From Forficula auricularia (Eukaryota; Arthropoda; Insecta; Dermaptera; Forficulidae), in assembly GCA_024734495.1 (NCBI GenBank), contig JALMQS010000820.1, forward strand, positions 1 to 64,000: a stretch of 64,000 nucleotides of DNA, written 5' to 3'. The first letter of the stretch is position 1. Every line of letters begins with the position of its first letter. Of this stretch, positions 32,607-44,472 are shown one piece after another. Made by a program: the position numbers and the translations under genes. The notes under the pieces are model-generated. The model did not search any database. It was not told the origin of the DNA and saw only the letters and a program-made list of their open reading frames with translations.

Positions 32607-33629
32607 AATAATGATACAAGAAGAAGTTGCACCAAAAATATGCAATCTCTGTACTAAAAAGAAGAAGAAATTTCAGATATTAGTTCGGAGTTGAAGGTAT
32701 CTATGGATGTGGGTCTTGAACGATTAAAGGTTATAATTTATATAACCGGAAAGACCGACAGGTAAAGCGACTAGTCTAGTCTCTAGAAGTCATAGGGATA
32801 AACGAAGTGTCGAATGTGCTTTTCGGTTAGTGACTAATTTAATCGCGAAGGGGTGTTAAATGTTTTTTGAAAATAGTGTATTTTGCGCAAATGAGGCTAT
32901 ACGCGGGAGAAGGTTTTTGAGGAATAAATTTAAATGAAAAAGAGAAAATTTTTTTAAGAGTCGATATATGTATAATTCCCCTGAAATTTAAATAATTTTT
33001 ATCAGGGAATTATTTGAGCTAAAAAGATAAATCTTAACCCAAAGTTGCACCTTAATATTAATCTAAACCTTTCGAAATCTCCTTTAGAAGTTTCGATTTT
33101 TTTCTAATTTTTTTTTCATATTTCTTAAAGTAATACATGATTAAACAAAAAATTCAAACGTGTGCGGTCGGGGGACCCCCGTCAGGAACGAAGTTCCTTA
33201 CCTTATTTTAAAAATATTAGAGTTAATAAAATACGGCCAAAAATTCTATCCCCCTTAAAAAATCACTCTCCATAAATACTGGCTATTATCAATAATTGTT
33301 AACTCCATTATTTTCTTGAATACCTATATTAAATATTGAAAATCAAAATGTGTATAAAATTACTATCTTTAGTTTTTAAAGTTGAGAATTATTTAAATGA
33401 AGCTATATGAAATTAATATTATTTAAAAATTTTACATTATCTTATCAAAATAAATCAATAAATACTTTATGATTAAAATGACAATTTTTTTTTATTGTTT
33501 TTTTTTATTCAGGATTTCGGATTTAAATATTTTTTACTTTATCCAATGTGACGCATGGTCCCCAGGTAAAGACTACGGAACCCATGGACTCAATCAAAGA
33601 CACAAATTGTAGTATTCAATTAGATTGAA
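32607..33629. other. No gene recognised
   Basis: AT-rich with a GC patch at 33160-33200 (CGGTCGGGGGACCCCCGTCAG), which looks like part of a dispersed repeat. Nothing else supported. Confidence 0.4.
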
Positions 33630-34190
33630 TTTTAACACGTGACGGTTTTGCCAAAAATCACATCAATCTTGAGTTGTTTACCATAAAAGAATTTAGTCTT
33701 TTTGATTTTAAGTCGATTCTTCAACGTTTTCAGTAGAGGTTGCCATTAATAGTCAAAACATCAAAAATGGAATGCAATAAGATTATTCCTCTAGTATTAG
33801 ATAAGAATCGAGTATTATTTTTGATTTTAACTCGATTCCTCCATGTCTTCAGCAATGGTTACCAATAATAATCGAAACGTCAAAAATCCAATGTAGGACT
33901 GTTATTCCTCGAGTATTAGATGAGAAACCATGGCTATTTTTTATTTTAACTCGATTCCTCCATGTGTTCAGCAATGGTTACCAATAATAATCGAAACGTC
34001 AAAAATTCAATGTAGAATGGTTATTCCTCATGCATTAGATGAGAATCAATCGCTATTTTTGAATTTAAGTCAACATGGACTGTAAATAGCAAATGATAAA
34101 TGATTAATAATAAAGGAATAAATATATTAATATTTCAAATGACTTTGGATAAAATTTAGCAACGATCCGTTGCAGTTTATTTATTTCCGG
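33630..34190. repeat. Reverse copy of the 134-bp tandem array
   Basis: Units with CCAATAATAATCGAAACGTC and CCTCCATGTCTTCAGCAATG repeat about three times. The right flank (TAGCAACGATCCGTTGCAG) matches 9610-9640 in reverse, so it is an inverted duplicate of the block at 9600-10520. Confidence 0.75.
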
Positions 34191-34927
34191 TTTGGCCTAT
34201 CTCACCGATTGTAGCGAAAATGTATTGGACCGTGATTTTTTTCAATATTATGTAATGTTTATAGGATACTCATGGATTAAATTTCCAAAACACTTCACCA
34301 TTTAATTATGTTTTTAGGTCTTTGACCATTTAACTGATCTGTAAATGTAACGTTCACTGGAGTATTTCGGGCCTAAGTGGCCTATCTCGGATGTCCCAGT
34401 TGCCATCTCGTCTCTTGTTCAGAATAACATCATCTGTTTGAAATCAATTTTTTTCTTTGAAGCTCTCGACCTCTCTTTGTGTCTTCTTCTTTTTTCGACA
34501 TTCAAATAAATATTTAACATCATGTACATTCTTCAATTGAATCTACCACTCGAGTGAGTTAGAAGAGGGAGGCATATTTATCTTAAATATTGGGATTTTT
34601 TAGGATAAGGGTGGAAAAAACACTTATAGGTTCTTTCCAAGCAAGAAGGGATACTAGAACTTGAAAAATGTTCAAGGGTTGGATTTAAGTCTTGAACAGA
34701 TTGAAAGCTATAAAACTCGGGAAAGATGGAAGCAAAGGGAAAATTAAATGTTTTGATTTTCTTTCGGCAAGTTCAAAGTACTGGTTTTTAAAGAGTTATC
34801 GAAGTTAAGAATCACGTGGCGCTGTTGTTCTGAAAATGGGGACCCTTAGCTGTTAACATTTTTATGAGTTTCTCTATCTGCATTCGCAACCCATTGAAAT
34901 TGATTGGAAAGTAAACAAAAAGGAGAT
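34191..34927. other. No gene recognised
   Basis: Includes GGCCTATCTC repeats and a TC-rich patch (34430-34500). No coding or structural call supported. Confidence 0.4.
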
Positions 34928-34936
34928 ACTGGGATC

Positions 34937-35612
34937 GGTACCGCGACATTTCAGCCCCCGACAAAATATCCCCGACAAAACATCCCCCGACAAAATAACC
35001 CAATGACAAAATATCCTCCAGTATAAGGTAGAATACAAAAGAGATTAAGTGAGAAGCTTATAATCATAATTTTGAATAATATAAACAGACTTTCATATTT
35101 TGGCGGCTAATTAGCCGTTTGAAAGTGCTGCTGTCTGTCGTGTTTGATTAGGAAAAAATGGGAGCCCCAAACACACCCCGCCCGACGATTGGCTGGTTCG
35201 GTTTTCAATGTGTGTTTGATTAGAAAAAAAATGGGAGCCCGAAACACACCCCGCCCGGACGAAACTTTCGGAGGTTCGTTTAATATATATTCAGTTCGGC
35301 TCGGTTGGGTTCGTATAGCTCCTTTTCGGGCTGGTTTTTAGACGGTTCGGTTGGCGTCAGCTGAACCCAACCGAGCCGAACTGAATATATATTAACCGAA
35401 CCGGAGTCGATTTGCATTACTCATAAGATTCACGAGGGGAAGGGTTATTTTGTCATGAGATATTTTGTGTGAAGGATATTTTGTCGGGGGATATTTTGTC
35501 GGGGGATATTTTGTCGGGAGATATTTTGTCGGGGGATATTTTGTCGGGGGATATTTTGTCGGGGGATGTTTTGTCGGGGATATTTTGTCGGGGGCTGAAA
35601 TGTCGCGGAATC
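34937..35612. mobile_element. Foldback-like element with 15-bp tandem repeats in its ends
   Basis: The tips are GGTACCGCGACATTTCAG and the complement of CTGAAATGTCGCGGAATC. Inside each tip is an array of GATATTTTGTCGGGG-type units: about eight at the right (35460-35590), about four at the left. Flanks ACTGGGATC at 34928-34936 and 35613-35621 are an exact 9-bp target duplication. The core holds a direct repeat (GTTTGATTAGRAAAAAATGGGAGCC) and a GGTTCGGTTGGG palindrome. The VGGYF-type ORF here is a reading of the 15-mer. Tandem-repeat arms plus a 9-bp duplication resemble Drosophila Foldback or Mutator-like elements. Confidence 0.8.
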
Positions 35613-35884
35613 ACTGGGATCTGCGACACACTATCTTTGCTATGAAAACAACCGCTAGACTCTTTAATAGTAAACGGCATTGCCAAAAAAGGCAGAAGCT
35701 AACAAATATAATATTTAGTGATCAACAAAGAGCGGATTTACGTGCAGTAAAAACTGCGTTTCGTGCAGATAAAAAAAAAAAAAAATGAAAAATTATCAAT
35801 AAAAAAAAATTAAAAACTTCCTTAATCCAAAAATTTGTTGAAATTTACAATAATTAGTATTTCTATATTTATATCGAGTAAATT

Positions 35885-36343
35885 ATGACCACGATCATCC
35901 AAAATACGTTTAAAAGTAGAAAATTAACGTTCTCCATTAACATATGTGATCGGGACGAAATTGTAAGCTGCAATTTTTTCGGGATCCAATACTTTCATAA
36001 TATTTTTATAAATACCCATTCTAGAAGAAGCCTTCAAAAAATTTCATCAACCGAAATATAATACAAAATTAGATCGGATTTCATTTCTAATATTTTGCAT
36101 TATTTCTTCAAAAACCACCTGCAAATAATTTTTTGTTAACGTACTTTCATCAGGAATCACACGAGATCTATACTTTTCTGATAGACTTAGAAATATTTTA
36201 TGGACAGCCCTTACCTTCAAAAAATCACAGTAATTATTCCATAGTATTTTTGACTTCTCTGATTTAAATTTCGAATTACATAAAGGTAATAAATTCTCTC
36301 TCTCTCTCACACACACACATATTTGTTTTTTTGTTGTTTTCAA
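35885..36343 (-). pseudogene. hAT transposase relic, CGGBP1-like type
   Basis: On the minus strand, IPDESTLTKNYLQVVFEEIM and NIRNEI recall the DEST(L)xKNY..VYEE...IR.EI region of CGGBP1-like hAT proteins of insects. MKVLDPEKIAAYNFVPITY followed by VNGER and FSTFK matches their C-terminal dimerisation segment. The DDE-containing middle is deleted, and one stop interrupts the C-terminal part. Recognition is from memory of the motif. Confidence 0.5.
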
Positions 36344-36626
36344 TTAATCTTTTTTTTATTTGACCAACCCGACTAGAGCAATTTCGTGCAATATCATCCA
36401 AAAAATGGAATTTTATGCAACATAAGAATTGATAGATAGCTTATAAAATATGTGATTTGCATAAATATCAAATATAACATGGCTATCTATTATCAAAAAA
36501 AGTTCAATAACATGTGAATCCACTCCCTGGTGATCAAGAAGATTATCTAAGATTTTTTGTGTTGATTTTCTAGTTTATCAGATTCTCATATTCAAGCCCT
36601 TTTCAAGAGATGATTTACTATTATTA

Positions 36627-36679
36627 AAGTGAAAGTTTCTTTTGCCTTGAGTAGCAGAATTTTTATTGTCTCCTTTAAT
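36627..36679. mobile_element. Solo tail of the hammerhead foldback family
   Basis: GAAAGTTTCTTTTGCC and GAGTAGCAGAATTTTTAT match the tail of the 13709 and 51151 elements. Flanks TTACTATTATTA (36615-36626) and TTTCTATTATTA (36680-36691) differ at one base in 12. Confidence 0.5.
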
Positions 36680-36765
36680 TTTCTATTATTATCGCAAGTT
36701 ATCGTTTTTAATGTTTTAAGTATGTAGGTCATCAGGAAGAAGGACAATGTTTAATTAAAAGGCTT

Positions 36766-36808
36766 TTAGCGACTTTTCATCTTTTAATTTAGGCCTTCTT
36801 CAGGCTAA
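36766..36808 (-). ncRNA. Hammerhead ribozyme candidate
   Basis: On the minus strand: TTAGC, CTGAAGA, an 18-nt spacer, GAAAAGTC, GCTAA. TTAGC/GCTAA is a perfect 5-bp stem I, and CTGANGA, GAAA and GTC are all present. Stem II is weak, which lowers confidence. Confidence 0.45.
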
Positions 36809-38060
36809 CATTAATCATATAGTCTATTAAGTAATAATATTTATGTCCATTGTACATAAAGTCTCTTGTATTATTAATTAATCATCATTAGATTTAAATT
36901 TTATCAATTTATTCCTAATAAGTGAATAAATAGCTAAAATTGTCTAATAGAGTTAATGATTTTATTACTATAAACAAATCTTTGGTATGTGCAATTGACA
37001 TACAAAAAGAACCGTAAGATGATGTTTACGTATGTAATAATGTACCTCCCTGCGTTTCGCAATCATAAATCTCAGATCTACGAAATTCGAAACTTAAGCT
37101 CGATATATGCTAGGAGTACAGCAAGCTTTTGGTTGAAATCGGAGCACCGGAAGTAGACATTTAAATCAAAAAAAGTTCTTTTTTTTTATTTAATCAAAAA
37201 CGGAAATAACGCTTTTTTAAAATTGTTGTACTTATCAAGTGTCACGAGTTATTAGTCGTGTATAAATTTTAATCCGATTGAAATAAAGGAAGGGGCCGTA
37301 AATTAGGACTGTCGCGATGATTTCAAATAAGTGAGAATGTGAAAGTCGTGTGGTGACCACACCAGTTGATTTTTCTATTATATTCATCTTTGCAAATATT
37401 TTTATATCCAAAATTTGTAATACGATAAATAAATAAATAATTTGGATCTAGTCAAAATTAAAACGGTCAACAAATTTGTAGTCTAAAAGTAATAAATAAA
37501 AATGGAAAGTTTAATTAAATATTCTACTTTGTGTGGAATTATCTTCCAGATGAAGCATATGTGTCGTTTATATTTGTTTCTAATTTGAAAGCAGCTAATC
37601 CTGAATCTTCATATAAAAGTATATTAGTATTTGATAAAAATTCGAAATCTAATTATTCAAATCAAAATCTCTTTGGGTACATCTATTGAGCCTTGAGTTT
37701 TGGCAAGAGTTTAGTCATAAGATACAACCCGAATGAAAAATCGAAATTCCACAATATTTTCATATATTATTTAATACTATATATTTTTCCTTTTGATTCT
37801 TGCCCCTTGAACGCGGCAACCGATTCGACAGCATTGGGTGCCTTATGCCTCTCCTGCTTAACTCAAGGGAAAGTTTAGATTGAGCCGATTGTTCTTGTGT
37901 AATGTTGCAGAAAGGATTATTGACTTTATTTAATTAGTACTCAAGCCTCATAGTATCAATGAAAAAGTAAATAAATGGACAAGTTTCTGATAAGATCAGA
38001 GGGATGAAGGGATCTAGCCAAAGACCAATATCTAATTAATATTAATTTTATGCCTTATAA
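36809..38060. other. No gene recognised
   Basis: AT-rich. The short ORF at 37693-37878 has no family resemblance that I can see. Confidence 0.4.
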
Positions 38061-38618
38061 CAGCGCTTATTAAACTATTTTCATCCGCAAAAAAAAATTT
38101 CGCGACCCCATAATAGGGAATTATAGATATATGATATAAACCACAATTTTTCTAGCAAATCATAAATAATTTTTTTAAAACCAAATCTTTAGTTAACATA
38201 CAAATTATAATAATTTTATCTTTTATTAAAACTACATGAATTACAATTACTAAATCTAAATTGTATTGATAAGATGGATCTGTTTGTTTCATATTAAATA
38301 AAGAACCAAACAAGACTTTAGAGTATTTTCAAAATTTTTCAAATTTTATCTGTATTTTGATTTCATAATAGCCAATGCTGAAGACGTCGCTTCGTATAAA
38401 TAAATATATCTATAATTCAAAATGGCCATTTCACAAATTATTGAAAATTCAATGAGAGATATAGGCACATACCTAGAATTCACTATACTTTAATTTTCTG
38501 AATTAATTTTTGGCTGCTGCACATTATAATTTTTTAATTGTTGCCCTAAGTTTTGCGACCCTAAAATTCAGTTACTCAATCTAAAATGGGGTCGCGACCC
38601 ATAGTTTAAGGAGTTAAA
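38061..38618. mobile_element. hAT element, non-autonomous
   Basis: Left end CAGCGCTTATTAAAC with GCGACCCCATAAT inside; right end GGGTCGCGACCCATAGTTTAAGG. Its right half matches 8965-9190 in reverse. No clear 8-bp duplication and no transposase. Confidence 0.65.
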
Positions 38619-40155
38619 TTTGTATTAAAATCACACATGATTAATTATAAATATTTATTGAACACAACAAAAAGTAATAATATAACTACGCCATTTCGAT
38701 CTCTTAATTTCCGATCGTTCTCAAAAATGAGCACCCACTTAGATTTTGCCAAGATTGCATGCACAGACTATATAAATAAGTGTACAATAACGTGGCCAGG
38801 CCTAATCAGTTAATCTAAAATCAGGGTAGGTGCTTATACATGAGAACAATGTTGTAGTTATATAGTATTATTTATTGTTTTGTTCAATAAACAGTTATAA
38901 TTAATTATGGGTGATTTTAATCAAAATTTAACCTTCAATTTCATTTATCTAAAAGTCTACCATCCCATACCCTTTATTATCTGCGAAAAATACTCTAATA
39001 ATTATCTGCGAAAATACTCTGATATAGTTCTTCCTATCCCCGTTTTCTTTTCTAATTAAATATCGAATCCCCAAGACAATATGGTTCATTGTCTATTTTA
39101 AAAATATTTATTTGTTTATAGTTGCTTTAAATTCCTTTCTTGAAGTAATTATTTTTTCAAATTTCTTAAAAATTCATTGATAAAGTAAGAAATTCTCCTG
39201 AACTTCCGGATTTCAAATAAACGTTTTAAGAGTATTTTATATAAAAGATTTGTATTAATAAATATACAAATCAACCTTGATTATAAAATTATATTCATTT
39301 AAAATAAAATTAATCATAATTTGTTTTGGTTGAAAAGGCCAACCAAAGAACCTCCTTCGCGTCATCTTGAATATAACTTTTGCTTGATTATTGTTAAAGT
39401 TTATCAATAGCATCAATAGAATATTTACAAAACTGGCAATTCTCTTTTATATCCAGACCAATTAATTAAATTTTCTAAAAGAATACATCTTCTAAACTCT
39501 CTACTTGCATAAATCAATCAAACACAATTTTCTCTGATTATGTCATGCACAGTGTAACAAGAACTTAATTATAAGCTTTTTGATTTGCCGGAACATAATA
39601 CTTGTTCTTGTTTGGAGAAATTTTAGAAAAGAATAAAATTTAATTTTAATTAAAATGAAATTAACTTTCTGTTATTCCAACTAAAGCCAACAAAGTGTCA
39701 AAGATTATATCATATGACGTATTATGCCCTTATGTATCAAAATTGAGTAACGTAAAACTTGGTTTGTTATTTTGAAATTTATTATTTTTTTTTCCTTTCT
39801 ACTTCAAATTGAATCGGTTAAATCAGCCTATCGATAAAGTGAACTCTTTCGCTAACAAACTCATTCAAGATAAACAAATATTTATTAGTCCAATTTTGGC
39901 TTTTATTGAAAACCAATATACTGGAAGTTATGGAATTTATATAGAGAAATATTACTAGTGTAAACAAAATATTACCATTCCAGAAATCGGAATTTAATAA
40001 ATTGGATATTTTTATTTCATTTTTAAAAATAGCAAAGACTGTGTATACGACTATGCCCAAAGGTGAGGATTTCATGTAGAATCGATCTTTATTGGCCTCC
40101 ATATATATATATATTTGTTCCCATATAACTCCGCGGTTTTCATAGTAACACTATA
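38619..40155. other. No gene recognised
   Basis: AT-rich DNA without a supported gene or a repeat matched elsewhere in the window. Confidence 0.4.
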
Positions 40156-40980
40156 CAGGGCGGGGGCATAAAGATTTCCCATATTTTGAAGAGATATAAA
40201 AAATGAAAAAATTTAATTAGAAAAAAACTGAATAAATTTTTGAAAAGGACATAAAATATATTTTTTTAATGTGTTTTAAACATTATTTCAGATTATTCTA
40301 AACTTTTCGACCAAACTCAACCAAATTTCGTTTACATATTCTGTGGACCCCCAGAAGGAAAGAAATGCAAAAACTAACCACCCAAAATGGGGTGAGGGTC
40401 AAAAATGAAAATTCTAACCCTTTCAACCAAACTCAACCAAATTTCGTTTACATATTCTGTGGACCCCCAGAAAGATAGAAATGCAAAAACTAACCACCCA
40501 AAATGGGGTGAGGGTCAAAAATGAAAATTCTAGCTCTTTAGACCAACCTCAACCAAATTTTGTATACCTACATATTCTATGGATCCCCAGAAAGTTAGAA
40601 ATGTAAAAACTAACCACCCGAAATGGGGGAGGGTCAAAAATGAAAATTCTAGCCCTTTTGACCAAACTCAACCAAATTTTGTATATATAGTTTGGTCGAA
40701 AGAACTACAATTTTCATTTTTATCCCCCCCATTTTAGGTGGTTAGTTTTTGCATTTCTAGCCTTGTGGGGGTCCACAGAATATATAATACAACAATTTGG
40801 TTGAGTTTGGTCGAAAAGGCTAGAATTTTCATTTTTTGACCCCACGTTTTTTTCTGTCTGATATAATGTTTAAAACACATTAAAAAAAAAATATTTTATG
40901 TTCTTTTCAAAAATATATTCAGTTTTTTCCTAGTTAAATTTGTTCATTTTTAATACTTCTTCAAAATGTGGCCCACCCTG
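40156..40980. mobile_element. TA-flanked element with about 140-bp inverted ends, copy 1
   Basis: CAGGGCGGGGGCATAAAG at the left and GCCCACCCTG at the right, with TA outside each. The long arms are inverted. The interior is a tandem array of a 110-bp unit (ACCAAACTCAACCAAATTT, CCCCCAGAAGG, CAAAAACTAACCACCC) that flips orientation near the middle. Tc1/mariner-type ends; no transposase. Confidence 0.75.
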
Positions 40981-41230
40981 TATTTAACAAATTGATAACT
41001 AATTTACATCTTACTAATTAAATCGCGTGAGTGTAATGATAATAAATATCAAGTCTTTTAATATATAGATATAGAAATGGACGAAACTCCACTTAGAGAA
41101 AATAAAAATTCATGGGAATTGATTAGATTAGCTGAACTTTTTATTCGAATCTTTTAATTTGAGCGAGAGAATGAGGAATGATAAGAGGGACTAGATAACG
41201 GGTTGAAAATATATTTTATTCTTTTCGCAG

Positions 41231-41309
41231 ACATTGGAGAGGCAGGACGTGGATTGAAAACCATCCACGAGCTCCTTTCTCTGCTTCAGCTAAGATTAAC
41301 AGCATCCTG
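41231..41309 (+). CDS. Candidate internal exon, gene unknown
   Basis: 79 bp between a strong acceptor (TTTTATTCTTTTCGCAG, 41230) and a strong donor (CTG then GTGAGT, 41310). It is more GC-rich than its surroundings. Two frames are open: one gives HWRGRTWIENHPRAP..., the other IGEAGRGLKTIHELLSLLQL. I recognise neither. It could be an internal exon of a gene with large introns or a 5' UTR exon. Confidence 0.35.
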
Positions 41310-41649
41310 GTGAGTTTATCTATTTATTTACCTTGTATTTGGCTGATTTCTAATTTCATTTACAATTATAAGTATTATTCAAATTCAATAAATTTAAAAA
41401 TATTTAAATTTCGGATGGTAGAAGACTTTAAATTTCTAAAGAAATCACTATCAATCTTGTATCAAATCCGAGCTGTTTTGGACATTTTTTAGAAATTTAA
41501 AGTCTGCTACTATCCGCAATTTTTTAGCTTTTATGTTAATTTAGCAAAATTCGAAACACTCAGCAATTGTTTATATAAAATTTTTTGTATGGCTATGTGT
41601 TAAATTTAAATTCACTAGATCACGAAATTTTACAAATGAAGATTTAAAT

Positions 41650-41925
41650 AATTTTTAAAGAGTCAGGTGTCGGTTCAAGGTGAAACATTTTAATAATATA
41701 AAAAGTAAGTAAAATTTCAAGGTAGGTTTCACAAAATAAAACAAATATATATGTTTTGAGTTTTATCTGGATATAAATATATTTCGGGTTTTGAGCCCAT
41801 CATTAAGAGTTAACACAGAAAAATATCGGCTCAAAACCCGAAATATATTTATATCCAGATAAAACTCAAAACATATCATATTTGTTTTATTTTGTGAAAC
41901 CTACCTTGAAATTTTACTTACTTTT
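41650..41925. mobile_element. Tailed foldback with hammerhead-like loop
   Basis: Arms contain AAACTCAAAACATAT and CCTACCTTGAAATTTTAC. The left tail is the reverse of ATGTTTCACCTTGAACCGACACC. Flanks GAAGATTTAAAT at 41638-41649 and 41926-41937 are an exact 12-bp duplication. Confidence 0.85.
41782..41806 (-). ncRNA. Decayed hammerhead-like core
   Basis: The minus strand reads TTAATGA, a GGG...CCC hairpin, then GAAA. Two transitions separate TTAATGA from CTGATGA, so it is probably inactive. It occupies the loop side, as in the 8451 element. Confidence 0.4.
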
Positions 41926-42270
41926 GAAGATTTAAATCTTTAAGTGAGATATTTAGCGCGTTTACATGGGTCACTGGGTGGCCAATTGACCCGGATTGGT
42001 TTTTGGCTCTGAGAGGCACCCTTCTGCCATGTAATAAGTAGTAGTGAATTCACTCTTTTTTTTGCTCTTTATATATAAATTTCTGAAGCATAGAGAAATA
42101 ATATTCAACCATTTATTGTTTTCCCATCCGTGGGCCGTAGAACGTTTGTTCTGGTGTCAAAATGTTTGTATTTTCAATGCAGATTTTAGGCTCTATAGCT
42201 TCAGCATTTTTTGAATTATTTTATATTTAAAACCGTTGTTATGCTAAAAGCATAAACAAATAAACATGTG

Positions 42271-42384
42271 AATAAATTATAATAGACTGATGAAGAGGGC
42301 AAAGCCCTCGAAACTATAAATAAATTAAACATTTATTTTTCCATCAGAAGACTGCTACTCTCGTCAAAAAGAAACTTTCAATTT
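42271..42384. mobile_element. Short hammerhead-bearing element
   Basis: A hammerhead core at the left and the GCTACTCTCGTCAAAAAGAAACTTTCAA-type tail at the right, 114 bp in all. Flanks AAATAAACATGTG (42258-42270) and AAATAAATATGTG (42385-42397) differ at one base in 13. Confidence 0.65.
42287..42317 (+). ncRNA. Hammerhead ribozyme core without cleavage site
   Basis: CTGATGA, a perfect 6-bp stem II (GAGGGC/GCCCTC, loop AAA) and GAAAC with loop TATA. The GTC expected next (present at 13861) is replaced by AAT, so cleavage in cis is unlikely. Confidence 0.6.
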
Positions 42385-42654
42385 AAATAAATATGTGTTT
42401 GTTCAATAATTTTATATTCAAAATTCATTGGTTTATTTATTTTAAAATCCACTAATAATTTATTACGAATATGATTATTTATTAAAATTGAGAAATTTAA
42501 TCAATTAGCTGTTTCATCAAATCAAATAAAGAAGTTTTAATATTTAAATTTATTTGTTGGATAGTTCTAACTCTTTTTCGTTCGTGCGAAAGTTCAGTCC
42601 TCCCAAGACCATCTGAAAAATTTACAGTCTTGAAAAAAGCTTCATGTATTTTAC

Positions 42655-42804
42655 AAATTTACATTCATATTTCGAAAAAGGGAATAAATATATCTCTACA
42701 TATAAATCTCAATGTTTTAAGGAAGTTTATAATTTTATGTTGGGCTACACTCATTGCAATGCTGGGCCGCATGTGGCCCGCGGACCACGGGTTGGACACC
42801 CCAG
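42655..42804. mobile_element. Solo right end of a hAT element
   Basis: GTGGCCCGCGGACC and GGGTTGGACACCCCAG close a stretch that matches the left end at 56541-56640 in reverse. The other end is absent. Confidence 0.65.
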
Positions 42805-44150
42805 TTTTAGATATAAGTATACAGTATACTCTGGAAAGCGCCAAAATAGAGAGGTAAAAATCCTACATTTTGAAATGTCGACAGTGAGTGTGTTTTTGTT
42901 TGGAAGATAATAAATCATAGGCGCTAAACTTTTGGTCATGAATTAGGGTAAGAAAACGAGTGGACGACCCTTGGGGTGGAGCCGTCCCCGTCGGGGGCTG
43001 CTAGAAAAGCAAACCTCTTCGCTTTTTTTTTATCAAAAGTGTCCAAAGAAAGCAGGCAGATTTTGTTTTCGAATAACAGATCATAAAATAAGTGTCAAAT
43101 ATACGTTAGTTATATTTTATTCAGACGTTTAATTTTGAATTATTGTTAATAACTTAAGACAGATCATTTGTAATGTCACAAGAATATATTATACACACCT
43201 GATTTAAATAAATTTACAAATTATAGACTATTGGTAACTGGAAATCGCAGGTACGCCAACTGGTGATGAAAGCTTGAACTAGCTGAATTGGGTCTTCTGA
43301 CAGTTGATTGATCAGTGTTTAAATTATTTCGTTCTTTATCCCATGATTATCTTATTGATTTTAATCAAGGATCTGAACCAAAATAATTTAAAATTAATTT
43401 CGATTGTTGTTTACTTTAGAAATTTAAATAACAGTGTAATATTCACATTATTTGTTCAGAAAAACGAAAGAAACACATCTAAAATTACTACGTATAAAAA
43501 GGTGTAAATTTTTAAAATACTTTTCCTTTATCAATATCGAAGTGATATAGTAAATAAATATTGAGATTTTTTCCTTAAATCCTTAAAGTGTGTATCTCTT
43601 TCGCAGTGGAAAAAGTTTGCTCTTTTGAAACTCAAAGGTAGGGAAGAGGCCTACCCTCCCACCCACCCATTTCATCTGACTATGGGTAGCTTTTTTTATA
43701 TTGAATAGAATATTAAAAGACTTTACAATATATATATATATTGTATATACGAGTATATTTAAAATTCCATATCCTGCATTTCTCACACATTCGATTATTT
43801 TTTTTTCTCTTTTCTTAAAAATTTCTTTTCTTTTCAATTTTCATAGATCTTTAACTTCTCTACCTCACATTTTATATATATATATATTCAAACCATAAAA
43901 TTACTTTCTCTTTTTTCTAAATTCAATCGAAAAAGTCGACAAAGAGGCAAATATTTCTTTTAGTTTCAAAGAGTTTTTAGTGCACATTTATTAATAGTTG
44001 CTTTTGAATTTTATACTGGAAGTAGGGGGGGATGGGAGAAGAATTTATTTATTTTCAATTGAAAATTAAATGAATTTTATTGCTCTTTAAATAACAATTT
44101 TAGATATTATAAATTTCATTTAACAAAATAGATGAACAGACTCTATTAAA
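42805..44150. other. No gene recognised
   Basis: Contains a GC patch at 42955-43010 and a TC-rich patch with TA runs (43725-43900). No supported gene. Confidence 0.4.
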
Positions 44151-44240
44151 TTGAAAGTTTCTTTTTGCCGAGAGTAGCAGAATTTTTATAAATTGAAGGA
44201 GACAATAAAAGAGTGTGTCTTCTGTTGGAATTATATATTA
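44151..44240. repeat. Tail of the hammerhead foldback family
   Basis: TTGAAAGTTTCTTTTTGCC and GAGAGTAGCAGAATTTTTAT match the tails at 13709, 36627 and 51412. The following AAATTGAAGGAGACAAT is inverted relative to 36666-36680. No duplication found. Confidence 0.5.
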
Positions 44241-44472
44241 TTATATCGTTATCGTGTACACCTATTTCCACTTTTTTCCAAATAGAAGACAATAGATAAA
44301 GGGGCATTATCTAATGAATTCCAAAATAATTTCACATAACTCCAAAGACGGTGTACACCTAATTCCAATCGCGGTTCACCCCTCGACTGTTTCATAATAT
44401 ATACCTAATATTGTTACTGCCATTGAGAGAAGAGACAGAGGGAAATATCACATTGTATTTCCTTCACTGACC

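Noticed and set aside
35460..35600. Regular short repeats resembling a CRISPR array
   Set aside because: Repeats are contiguous 15-mers without spacers, inside an inverted-repeat transposon in a eukaryotic genome.
35465..35788. 107-codon ORF with repeated VGGYF
   Set aside because: A translation of the 15-bp tandem repeat in the arm of the Foldback-like element; the period is a multiple of three, so no stops arise.
43701..43898. ORFs on both strands near TA repeats
   Set aside because: Low-complexity reading of TC- and TA-rich sequence.
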